Assembly: GCA_015066815.1 (NCBI GenBank)
Contig: SVNR01000007.1
Location: 1 to 64,000, forward strand
Source: Ruminococcus sp.
GTDB lineage: Bacteria > Bacillota > Clostridia > Oscillospirales > Ruminococcaceae
Reading direction: 5' to 3'
Length of the DNA: 64,000 nucleotides
How positions within the stretch are numbered: position 1 is the first letter of the stretch; every line of letters begins with the position of its first letter. Of the stretch, positions 32,011 through 41,152 are shown one piece after another. The translations under genes were made by a program, and so were the position numbers. The notes beneath the pieces were generated by a model. It ran no database searches. It worked only from the letters and a program-made list of their open reading frames with translations, and was not told the DNA's origin.

Positions 32011-32991
32011 ATGGAAAAAATAACGATCATAATTCCGTGCTATAACGAAGAAGAAACCATACCGATCTTTTTAAAAGAAATTGACAAGGTCTATAACAAA
32101 ATGCGTGAATCATACGATATCGCTATGGAATATCTTTTTGTAGATGACGGTTCAAAGGATAAAACACTTTCTATACTTGAGGAATACTCAAAAACAAACC
32201 CAAGAGTAAGCTATATTACTTTTTCAAGAAACTTCGGAAAAGAAGCCGCTATGTATGCAGGCATCGAAAACTCTACCGGTGACTACACAGTTATCATAGA
32301 CGCTGATCTGCAGGATCCTCCGGAGCTTATAGAAGAAATGTACCATATACTTAAAACTGAAGAACAGTACGACTGTGTCGCATCAAGAAGATTTACACGA
32401 ACAGGCGAGCCCAAAATAAGATCATGGTTTGCAAAGATGTTCTATAAACTCATGGGCAAGATCTCAAAAACAGAAATCGTTGACGGAGCACGTGATTTCA
32501 GAATGATGAGCCGACGCATGGTAGATGCTATTCTTTCACTTACAGAATGCAACAGATTTTCAAAAGGTATTTTTTCCTGGGTAGGCTTTGAAACCAAGTG
32601 GCTCGAGTTTGAAAACAGAGAAAGAGTCGGCGGCACGACAAAGTGGTCTTTCTGGGGACTGCTTATCTATGCAATAGAAGGCGTAGTAGCTTTTTCAACT
32701 GCTCCTCTTGCCATTTCTTCAATAATAGGAATCATCTTCTGTATAATCTCTTTTCTTGGTGTATGCTTTATATTCATGCGTGCTCTTATTTTCGGAGATA
32801 AGGTTGCCGGCTGGCCGTCACTTGCATGTATAATGTGCTTTATCGCAGGAATACAGCTTTTCTGTAACGGAATAAGCGGTATATATCTTTCAAAAACATA
32901 CACCGAAACAAAAAAACGTCCCCAGTATATTGCCAAGAAGATTCACAGAGCCTCACAGGATACGAACGAAAAAACAGACCCTGAAAAATAA
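32011..32991 (+). CDS. Glycosyltransferase family 2
   Basis: MEKITIIIPCYNEEETIPIFL after RBS AAGGAG; DADLQDPPEL. Confidence 0.92.
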   Translation: MEKITIIIPCYNEEETIPIFLKEIDKVYNKMRESYDIAMEYLFVDDGSKDKTLSILEEYSKTNPRVSYITFSRNFGKEAAMYAGIENSTGDYTVIIDADLQDPPELIEEMYHILKTEEQYDCVASRRFTRTGEPKIRSWFAKMFYKLMGKISKTEIVDGARDFRMMSRRMVDAILSLTECNRFSKGIFSWVGFETKWLEFENRERVGGTTKWSFWGLLIYAIEGVVAFSTAPLAISSIIGIIFCIISFLGVCFIFMRALIFGDKVAGWPSLACIMCFIAGIQLFCNGISGIYLSKTYTETKKRPQYIAKKIHRASQDTNEKTDPEK

Positions 32992-33012
32992 AAAAAATAT
33001 TTTTTCACTCTA

Positions 33013-33041
33013 TTGCAACTCACTATATATTGTGGTATAAT
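33013..33041 (+). promoter_or_regulatory. Promoter
   Basis: TTGCAA - 17 nt - TATAAT upstream of 33084 ORF. Confidence 0.65.
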
Positions 33042-33083
33042 ATTCTTAACAACACCACATATATACAAGGAGGACAAAAAACA

Positions 33084-33353
33084 ATGACGCAGATCAATGT
33101 AATCAACGGAACTCTGAGTAAAAAAGAGCAGGAGGCTTACTTAAAGTTCGCTATGGAAAAATACCCGAACAGAGCTATCCGCACCATGCAGATAGACCTT
33201 GACGGAGATTACGTAAACCTCAGCTACGAGTTTGAAGACGTTTCTTTTCAGAGAATAAGAAGAATTACCGGATACCTTGTCGGAGAACTCGGCCGTTTCA
33301 ACAATGCAAAACGCTCCGAAGTTGAAGAAAGAGTCGTGCACGGAGTAAACTGA
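33084..33353 (+). CDS. Small hypothetical protein (89 aa)
   Basis: MTQINVINGTLSKKEQEAYLKFAMEKYPNRAIRTM after RBS AAGGAGG; followed by terminator. Confidence 0.75.
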   Translation: MTQINVINGTLSKKEQEAYLKFAMEKYPNRAIRTMQIDLDGDYVNLSYEFEDVSFQRIRRITGYLVGELGRFNNAKRSEVEERVVHGVN

Positions 33354-33405
33354 TTTTTGAATGGCGTTAAAAAAACAGCTTAATCTGCCGGAGTAAAAAC
33401 GCACT

Positions 33406-33441
33406 ACAGGCGTATGCAAAAAAGCATACGCCTGTTTTATT
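33406..33441 (+). terminator. Rho-independent terminator
   Basis: acaggcgtatgcaaaaaagcatacgcctgttttatttt. Confidence 0.85.
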
Positions 33442-33498
33442 TTAACATTTATTGTTCACCATGCAGAATATATAGTAATGCATTATTTTTTTAGACGA

Positions 33499-33660
33499 AT
33501 AGAGTAGGAGGTGACAATGAGCCACCAACCTCTCACACCACCGTACGTACGGTACCGTATACGACGGTTCATTCAACTTAACATTTTATCGTAGTAATCT
33601 AACATAGAGACTAGCCCAAACCGGGTTAGTCTTTCGCTGCTTTGTGAATAGTTGTTTTGG
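33499..33660 (-). mobile_element. 3' remnant of a group II intron (domains IV-VI only)
   Basis: Minus strand TGAACCGTCGTATACGGTACCGTACGTACGGTGGTGTGAGAGG...CCTCCTACTCTAT resembles the 3' end (D5/D6) of ORF-bearing bacterial group II introns; no RT ORF or 5' GTGCG end found. Confidence 0.75.
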
Positions 33661-33998
33661 GATAGTGTTTCTCAAATAGTTTTAAAACAAGCATTTTAAC
33701 TAAAACTAATTTTATTTTTTGTAATTATATTGACCCATTCAAAAAAATGGTATATACTATTAATATCATGTTATAGATTATTGTATTGGGGTGTTTATTT
33801 GAAAACCGATTATAAGAAAAAAGCAATAATTCTTTTAACTATTTTTATTTGGAACTAAATAATCTTAAGTTTACAAGATTATTTAGTATACATTATCAGC
33901 CACTCTTTGTATAGATACAAAACATTTAATTTTAACGTCATTCGTTTTTTATAGACTTTTTTATTACAATTAAGCTTTACAAAGGAGGATTACATATT

Positions 33999-36900
33999 AT
34001 GAAAACCAAAAAAATAATTGCAACAATTATTGCATGTGCATTTATGTGTACGGATTCATTTGTAACCGAAGTAGACTATCGTTTCGTTTCTTTTATCACA
34101 GCATCGGCGGCTACTGAAGAAAGCGGAACATTAGGAAAAAACATTACTTGGGAACTTGACGACGATGGAACGCTTACTATAAACGGAAGTGGAAATATGC
34201 CCGACAATATTACACTCCCTAAAGAAAAAGTAAAAAAAGTTATTATAGGTAACGGTATAACAAGTATTGGCGATTATGCATTTTACAATTGTTCTGGATT
34301 AGCATCAATAATAATCCCTGACAGTGTTACAAGTATCGAAGATTTTGCATTTTACAATTGTTCTGGCTTAACATCAATAACAATCCCTGACAGTGTTACA
34401 AGTATCGGATATCATGCATTTGGCGATTGTTCCGGACTAACATCAATAACAATCCCTGACAGTGTTACAAGTATTGGAGAGTGTGCATTTTACAAATGTT
34501 CTGGCTTAACATCAGCAACGATTCCTGATAGCGTCACAAGTATCGGAAATCAAGCTTTTAATTATTGCAAAAAATTAACTTCCATAATAATTCCTGATGG
34601 CGTTACAAATATCGGCGATTATGTATTTTACCAATGTTATAGCTTGACATCAATAACAATCCCTGACAGCGTCACAAGTATCGGCGATCATGCATTTTAC
34701 GATTGTTCTGGCTTGACATCAATAACAATCCCTGACAGCGTCACAAGTATCGGCGATTATGCATTTTCCGAATGTTCTGGCTTGACATCAATAACAATCC
34801 CTGACAGTGTTGCAAGTATTGGAGAGTGTGCATTTTACGAATGTTCTGGCTTAACATCAATAACAATTCCTGATAGCGTTGCAAGTATTAGTAATTATGC
34901 ATTTATGAATTGTACAAGCTTAACATCAATGACAATCCCAAACAGCGTTACAAGTATTGGTGCTCAGGCATTTTGTTATTGTGCAAGATTAACTTCAATA
35001 CAAATCCCTGATAGTGTTACAAATATCGGTAAGGGAGCGTTTAGTAAATGTAAAAGTTTAACTTCAATAATAATTCCCGGCAGTGTCACAAGTATTGGAG
35101 CATATGCATTTGCTTATTGTGACAAGCTAACCTCAGTTACAATTCCTGATAGCGTTACAAACATTGGGGGTAAAGCATTTGATTCTACACCATGGCTTAA
35201 AAAACAAATAAAAAATAATCCATTTTTAATTATAAATAAAACATTGGTAGACGTATATTCTTGTGAGGGTGATGTAATAATCCCAAGTGGTATCATAAGC
35301 ATTGGAGATTCTGTATTTTCCGATTGTACTTACTTAACATCAATAACCATACCAGATAGCGTTACAAGTATTGGCGATTATGCATTTTCCGGTTGTTCCG
35401 GCTTAACATCAATAACCATACCAGATAGCGTTACGAGTATTGGTGATTGTGCATTTTCCCGTTGTTCCGGCTTAACATCAATAACCATACCAGATAGCGT
35501 CACAAGTATCGAAGATTTTGCATTTTCCGATTGTACTTACTTAACATCAATAACCATACCAGATAGCGTTACAAGTATTGGTGATTATGCATTTTCCAAA
35601 TGTTCTGGATTATCATCAATAACCATACCAGATAGCGTTACAAGTATTGGTGATTATGCATTTTCCGAATGCTCTGGATTAACATCAATAACCATATCAG
35701 ATAGCGTTACAAGTATTGGTGATCGTGCATTTTCCAAATGTTCTGGATTAACATCAATAACAATCCCCAGCAGTGTGATAAGCATCGGATACAGAGCTTT
35801 TGATTCGTGCAACAATTTAACCTCTATTATTCGACCACGCATAAAAAACTATAGTTTTACCGATAACATAAACGAAGAAATAATTTTGGCAGATGTCACA
35901 TCTGTAAAATTAAATCGTGATTTGTATAGCACATACGATAAAATAACAGATTATAATTTGTTCGGACATCTCGACAGATTACAAGAAGTCTGCAGTGTAT
36001 CTGGGGAAATTTATGCAGTTTATGGTGAAAAAGACGATATCATTATGATCCCCAAAAATGAAAGCCTACAATCTCTTGAAATTCGAAATGAAGGCTATAC
36101 ATTTGGTGCTGCTACAATTGGTGACGATGATTATCTCTATGTAATGTGGGGAAAAAGTATTTCAGATAATATTATTGATAATTCGCTTCATGTGGAAAAT
36201 ATAATAATCTCTAAGTATGATTTAAAAGGTAATCTTATTGATGAATGTGGTTTATCTGTTGATTTTACAGATGCACAATTTCCTTTTGATGCAGGAAATG
36301 CAAACATTGAATACAGCAATGGTATAATAGGTGTACTTTATGACACTGAATGGACAGCATCTAGAGATGGCTTGCATCATCAAGGCTCAGAGTTTATTTC
36401 GATAGATTCAAAAACAATGGAATCTATCGAATTTGAAGGATTAGTATCTAGCCACAGCTTTGGCGTGAATATGATAGCAACGGAAATTGGTTTTGCAGCA
36501 ATAGAGCGTGGTGATTGTAACCTCCGTGGAATAAACTTTACTCAATTCACTACACAAGGAAATTATCGTACATTATGTTTTCATTCCAGCGGTAAATATG
36601 CAGAAAATGGCTCACATCAGAATGATACCCATACTTATATGGGAGGATTAGCAAAGAGTGCATCAACCTATGCAATTACAGGAAAATCTGAACGTTTTTA
36701 CACTTCAGGAAATTATTCTGAATCAAATTTATCTACTGGAAACTATGATGTATTTATCCGAATTATAGATAAAACACTGCTTGATGATGTTGCAGCTGAT
36801 TGTGCAGGTGAAAACCGCATTAATAAAGCAACCGGAGAAATTGCAGATAGAAATGTCGTCTGGCTTACAGAGTGTAATGATACAGAAAAAGCCGGAAATG

Positions 36901-37775
36901 TAAAGATTGTAACCCTTGAAGATGGTTCTTACTGTGTTCTTTGGGAAAAAATTGTAGATAATAAATTTGACAGCATTCAGTATGTCATTTTAGACGAATG
37001 CGGTAATATATTACGAAGACAATCTACCATTTATGATGCACGACTTTCTAATACATCAATCCAACCGATTGTACAAGGTAGCACATTAACATGGGCAGTT
37101 TCTGATAGTCAAACCGATGAAATTGTGTGGTATACAGTTGATTTAAATGAATATGGAGATGTTTCAGAATTATTTTTTGAAATTGAGGAGTATTGTAAGC
37201 AGAATAATCTGGAGTACAATTTGATTGACGGATATTATGGAATGTGTGGTCATAATTTATATTGGGTGTATAACGAAAAAAAACACAGCTTGATAGTATC
37301 AGGGGCTGGAGGATTTAGTGGTTCTATAATTAAAGATATGGAGAATATAGAAAATATAATTCTTCTCGATAGTGTATCATCAATCAATGATTATGCATTT
37401 GCTCATTGTAGCAGTTTAACATCAATAACAGTAACAAACCCAGAATGTGAAATATTTGATCACGAATACACTATTTCTGATACAGCAACAATTTATGGTT
37501 ATACTAATTCAACAGCCGAAGCCTACGCTGAAAAATATCAGAAGAAATTTGTATCATTATGCGATAAGCCTATCACAACACCTGACATAACAGAAACTGT
37601 TTACGGCGACGTTGATAACAACGGAGTTGTAAACGCCAGAGACCTTATGAAACTTAAGCAGTACTTACTCCTCATTGTTGATACAGAAGAAGTTCCAAAC
37701 GGCGATCTTAACAAGGATAGCAAGATTGACACAAATGATATGATAAAACTTATTCAACTCCTTCTAGAAGACTAA
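33999..37775 (+). CDS. BspA-like LRR_5 surface/secreted protein with C-terminal type I dockerin
   Basis: Signal peptide; >20 copies of SVTSIGDYAFxxCSGLTSITIPD; C-term GDVDNNGVVNARDLMKLKQYLL...GDLNKDSKIDTNDMIKLIQLLLED. Confidence 0.95.
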   Translation: MKTKKIIATIIACAFMCTDSFVTEVDYRFVSFITASAATEESGTLGKNITWELDDDGTLTINGSGNMPDNITLPKEKVKKVIIGNGITSIGDYAFYNCSGLASIIIPDSVTSIEDFAFYNCSGLTSITIPDSVTSIGYHAFGDCSGLTSITIPDSVTSIGECAFYKCSGLTSATIPDSVTSIGNQAFNYCKKLTSIIIPDGVTNIGDYVFYQCYSLTSITIPDSVTSIGDHAFYDCSGLTSITIPDSVTSIGDYAFSECSGLTSITIPDSVASIGECAFYECSGLTSITIPDSVASISNYAFMNCTSLTSMTIPNSVTSIGAQAFCYCARLTSIQIPDSVTNIGKGAFSKCKSLTSIIIPGSVTSIGAYAFAYCDKLTSVTIPDSVTNIGGKAFDSTPWLKKQIKNNPFLIINKTLVDVYSCEGDVIIPSGIISIGDSVFSDCTYLTSITIPDSVTSIGDYAFSGCSGLTSITIPDSVTSIGDCAFSRCSGLTSITIPDSVTSIEDFAFSDCTYLTSITIPDSVTSIGDYAFSKCSGLSSITIPDSVTSIGDYAFSECSGLTSITISDSVTSIGDRAFSKCSGLTSITIPSSVISIGYRAFDSCNNLTSIIRPRIKNYSFTDNINEEIILADVTSVKLNRDLYSTYDKITDYNLFGHLDRLQEVCSVSGEIYAVYGEKDDIIMIPKNESLQSLEIRNEGYTFGAATIGDDDYLYVMWGKSISDNIIDNSLHVENIIISKYDLKGNLIDECGLSVDFTDAQFPFDAGNANIEYSNGIIGVLYDTEWTASRDGLHHQGSEFISIDSKTMESIEFEGLVSSHSFGVNMIATEIGFAAIERGDCNLRGINFTQFTTQGNYRTLCFHSSGKYAENGSHQNDTHTYMGGLAKSASTYAITGKSERFYTSGNYSESNLSTGNYDVFIRIIDKTLLDDVAADCAGENRINKATGEIADRNVVWLTECNDTEKAGNVKIVTLEDGSYCVLWEKIVDNKFDSIQYVILDECGNILRRQSTIYDARLSNTSIQPIVQGSTLTWAVSDSQTDEIVWYTVDLNEYGDVSELFFEIEEYCKQNNLEYNLIDGYYGMCGHNLYWVYNEKKHSLIVSGAGGFSGSIIKDMENIENIILLDSVSSINDYAFAHCSSLTSITVTNPECEIFDHEYTISDTATIYGYTNSTAEAYAEKYQKKFVSLCDKPITTPDITETVYGDVDNNGVVNARDLMKLKQYLLLIVDTEEVPNGDLNKDSKIDTNDMIKLIQLLLED

Positions 37776-37803
37776 AGAACCAAAAGCACACTCAAACCTA
37801 ATA

Positions 37804-37859
37804 AACCGACCCTCAAAAGTTAGACCAAAAATCTAACGAATGGAAGGTCGGTTTTTTTA
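37804..37859 (+). terminator. Rho-independent terminator
   Basis: aaaccgacc ... ggtcggtttttttat long stem-loop. Confidence 0.75.
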
Positions 37860-37899
37860 TGGCAAAATATAGTTATACGACTGCCTTTTTATATTTACA

Positions 37900-38550
37900 T
37901 CAATAATTCTCAGATCTTACCTCAAAGTAAGCCTGTGCATGATCACATACCGGACATACATCAGGAACGTTTGTTCCTACTACTATATGGCCACAGTTAC
38001 GGCATTCCCATACCTTAACTTCGCTCTTTTCAAACACCTTTGCAGTCTCAATGTTTCTGAGAAGTGCACGGTATCTTTCCTCATGATGCTTCTCTATAGC
38101 TCCTACCATACGGAACTTTGCAGCGAGTGCAGGGAAACCTTCTTCTTCTGCTGTTTTTGCAAACTCTTCATACATATCTGTCCACTCAAAGTTTTCGCCT
38201 TCTGCGGCAGCTGCAAGGTTTTCGGCTGTATCGCCTATACCGTTAAGCTCTTTGAACCACATTTTTGCGTGTTCCTTTTCGTTGTCAGCTGTCGAGAGGA
38301 ACAGTGAAGCTATCTGCTCATAGCCTTCTTTTCTGGCAACAGATGCAAAATATGTATACTTATTTCTTGCCTGAGATTCACCTGCAAATGCAGCTTCGAG
38401 ATTTTTCTCTGTCTTTGTTCCGGCGTATTTATTTTTCTTTTCTTCATAAGGTGAAAATTTTTCTGCCGGCTGTTTGCATACAGGACATTTTTCCGGTGCT
38501 GTTTCTCCCTCGTGAACATAACCACAAACTGTACATATCCATTTTTTCAT
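37900..38550 (-). CDS. Rubrerythrin flanked by two rubredoxin-like domains
   Basis: N-term [22 protein letters not shown]; diiron [30 protein letters not shown]-term [25 protein letters not shown]. Confidence 0.94.
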   Translation of the reverse strand: MKKWICTVCGYVHEGETAPEKCPVCKQPAEKFSPYEEKKNKYAGTKTEKNLEAAFAGESQARNKYTYFASVARKEGYEQIASLFLSTADNEKEHAKMWFKELNGIGDTAENLAAAAEGENFEWTDMYEEFAKTAEEEGFPALAAKFRMVGAIEKHHEERYRALLRNIETAKVFEKSEVKVWECRNCGHIVVGTNVPDVCPVCDHAQAYFEVRSENY

Positions 38551-38783
38551 AATTTTCTTACCTCTTTCTTTTTTGTTATATTAAGTTATATTATAGTATA
38601 CCTGGATTTTTATGAATTCCTGTTTACTATCCTTTACCTCCGGTTTCTGATATTAAGTATACCTGAAAATCCGGTTCATTTCTGTGACTAAGTCACACTT
38701 CCGGAAATTTTTCTGAAATAAAATATCTTATAAATTCCATAACCCGGATACAGCCGCAAAACCATACCCGGGGAATTTATAAT

Positions 38784-38818
38784 ATAGTGAACGTCAAAAC
38801 AAATTTGTCGTTTACTAT
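38784..38818. repeat. Dispersed palindromic repeat (copy 7)
   Basis: atagtgaacgtcaaaacaaatttgtcgtttactat. Confidence 0.8.
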
Positions 38819-38830
38819 ATCTTCGCTTCT

Positions 38831-39538
38831 TTATTCAAAAGGATCGGAAGTATTGTTTTCGATTTCATAAGGAAATAAAATCAGCCTGTTAGCTACAGTG
38901 TCAACACAACCGAAAAAAACCTCTTTAGCTTTGTGAAATCCCTGTTTCGACATTTCCTTTTCAAGCCACACCTTGTTGTTCCCTGTTTTTTTGAGATTTT
39001 CTTCGTTAATATTTCCATCAAGAATAACGTTTATATGAAGCTTCTGCTGAACAGGCTCCAGATCCATATCAGAGGGTTCAAGCGGTCTGTTTGCCTCCAC
39101 GGGAAGTATACTTATCGAACCGTTATATTCAAACACAGCAGTCTGTATCTGTGACAAATCGAAAAATCCTTTGTTACGGCAATGGGTAAGAAAATCGCTC
39201 ATATCTATTCTCGCCTTTTTTAAATTTTTGCGATAGAGCTTTCCATTATCAAGCAAAATAAGAGGTCTGCCTATGATAAGCTTTCTCATATGTGTTGATT
39301 TTCCGGTCACAACAGACACCAGATAAGCACATACTGCATATATCAACGTTGCTATCAATGATCTTTCCGGATTTTCAAGATCGGTTGCGAACTCTGCGGC
39401 AATCGAACCGATGGATATTCCTATAATATAGTCAAACATACTAAGCTGTGAGACCTGCTTGTTTCCCATAAGCTTTGTAAGAAGAAACAAAGTGATAATA
39501 CTTATGAGTGATGTAAGTATAACTTGTAAGATTTCCAT
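38831..39538 (-). CDS. DUF421/YetF-family membrane protein
   Basis: TKLMGNKQVSQLSMFDYIIGISIGSIAAEFA. Confidence 0.9.
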   Translation of the reverse strand: MEILQVILTSLISIITLFLLTKLMGNKQVSQLSMFDYIIGISIGSIAAEFATDLENPERSLIATLIYAVCAYLVSVVTGKSTHMRKLIIGRPLILLDNGKLYRKNLKKARIDMSDFLTHCRNKGFFDLSQIQTAVFEYNGSISILPVEANRPLEPSDMDLEPVQQKLHINVILDGNINEENLKKTGNNKVWLEKEMSKQGFHKAKEVFFGCVDTVANRLILFPYEIENNTSDPFE

Positions 39539-39735
39539 GTAAACACTCCTTTTGGTTAGGGTGTGTCATAGTAAAAAAGAATATACAGAAGTTTATTCAA
39601 AAAATTTTTTAAGTCCTGCGTAAAAGTAAACGACAGGTTTATTCTGGTTTTCACTATAGCTTTCATCGGCTCCTTCAAGTGCATATTGTTGAAAATTCTG
39701 CTGTTTTATGCTATAATAGCTAAGCATATACAATT

Positions 39736-39766
39736 ATAGCAAACGATATATTTTTTTGTTCACTAC
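39736..39766. repeat. Dispersed palindromic repeat (copy 8, degenerate)
   Basis: atagcaaacgatatatttttttgttcactac. Confidence 0.6.
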
Positions 39767-39790
39767 AAATAAAAAAAGGGAGAATCTATA

Positions 39791-40978
39791 ATGTACTTAA
39801 AGGAAAAAATGATCAGGTTTTTAAAAATCAGAAACGTAATATTTGCGGTTATTTCAATATTCAACATAATCACATCTACTTCGATCCTGATTTCTCTTAC
39901 CAAATACTACTGGGGAGATTTTGATACTGTTATTCACGCAAAAGCAACGCCCAGTTGTGTTGCTGATATTATAATCGGAATCATACTGCTTGTTATTTCA
40001 CAAAAATCAAAGCGCAGAATACAGGACGCTAATTTTTATTCGGGATATTTTGAAGGAAATCTTGACGGATATATAGAGTACAGTGAACTTGCGGAAGTAA
40101 CAGGACAAACTGAAAAAAAGGTAAAAAAACAGTTAAGCTCTTTATCGCGTTTTTATATGAAAAACTATGAGTTAAAGACTATAGACGGCACAGAACAGAT
40201 TGCACTAAGCAGTAAAAAATACACCTGCGAATGTAAAAGCTGCGGTGCTCAGATTGAAAAGAGTATATATTTTACAGGCGTATGTGCCTATTGCGGGAGC
40301 TCTGATTTATTTGCAAACGTTCTTACTAATGACAGGTTTTACAGTATTACAAACAGCCTTTCTGATGGTATACAAAAGCCTCAGTATTATTCTGCGAAAA
40401 ATCTTAATAGAAAAAAAGTCTTTTTCATCCTGCTTCTTGCGTTAGGAATATTTACAACTATTCTTTTCTCAGCAATGTTTATGGACTATATGGGAAAATA
40501 CAACGACAAGGAGTATCTGACAAAAGTTCTGCTCTCTGACATTCACGCTTCTTCCTTTGCAAATATAAAAGCCGATCTTGCAGAAATGATGATATGGGAC
40601 GTTATAATAATTGCTGCGTTTATACCGATAATACGTAACAGGATCAAAAAAATAAAGCATCTGCATGTTGCGCAAATATGCTCAGAATACTTTTCAAAAT
40701 GCAGGATTCCTTTTATAAACGCCTCTGATATCCCATCAGCAAACATGCTACAGGATAAAAATACGAAACTTGAAAAAGTCAGAACTGCTCTACGGTATGG
40801 CTATCTCAAAAACAGTACACTTGAAAAGCATAACGACAAGCTTGTGATAGCTCTTGCCAAAAAAATAGTCAAGGACAGATGTCCTTCGTGCGCAGCACCT
40901 ATAACCGGAGCTGTTGACGAGCATTACAGATGCCAGTACTGCAATAACATGATAATGAACGTTATCATAAAAAAATAA
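39791..40978 (+). CDS. Membrane protein with zinc-ribbon motifs
   Basis: CECKSCGAQIEKSIYFTGVCAYCGS; C-term CPSCAAPITGAVDEHYRCQYC; TM helices. Confidence 0.75.
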   Translation: MYLKEKMIRFLKIRNVIFAVISIFNIITSTSILISLTKYYWGDFDTVIHAKATPSCVADIIIGIILLVISQKSKRRIQDANFYSGYFEGNLDGYIEYSELAEVTGQTEKKVKKQLSSLSRFYMKNYELKTIDGTEQIALSSKKYTCECKSCGAQIEKSIYFTGVCAYCGSSDLFANVLTNDRFYSITNSLSDGIQKPQYYSAKNLNRKKVFFILLLALGIFTTILFSAMFMDYMGKYNDKEYLTKVLLSDIHASSFANIKADLAEMMIWDVIIIAAFIPIIRNRIKKIKHLHVAQICSEYFSKCRIPFINASDIPSANMLQDKNTKLEKVRTALRYGYLKNSTLEKHNDKLVIALAKKIVKDRCPSCAAPITGAVDEHYRCQYCNNMIMNVIIKK

Positions 40979-40991
40979 TATACAGCATACC

Positions 40992-41020
40992 TTGACAAAA
41001 TATGCAAAAATCGCTACAAT
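40992..41020 (+). promoter_or_regulatory. Promoter
   Basis: TTGACA - 17 nt - TACAAT. Confidence 0.7.
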
Positions 41021-41090
41021 TTAATGTATCAGCCGAAACATACGCAGTTTACTTAGTCGGCGTATGTTTAAGGAAATGAAAAAAATTAAT

Positions 41091-41128
41091 CATAGTGGAT
41101 CCGGAAAACATTCTTTTCGTTCACTATG
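41091..41128. repeat. Dispersed palindromic repeat (copy 9)
   Basis: catagtggatccggaaaacattcttttcgttcactatg. Confidence 0.65.
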
Positions 41129-41152
41129 ATTTTAAAAAACAGGAGGATGCAA

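Noticed and set aside
28329-32991. Surface-polysaccharide defence or phage-type glycosylation island
   Set aside because: Only two ordinary GT2 genes and one polytopic membrane protein; no mobile or phage genes nearby.
34243-35830. CRISPR-like regularly spaced repeats
   Set aside because: Periodicity is 69 bp in frame and encodes LRR_5 repeats; no invariant repeat with unique spacers.
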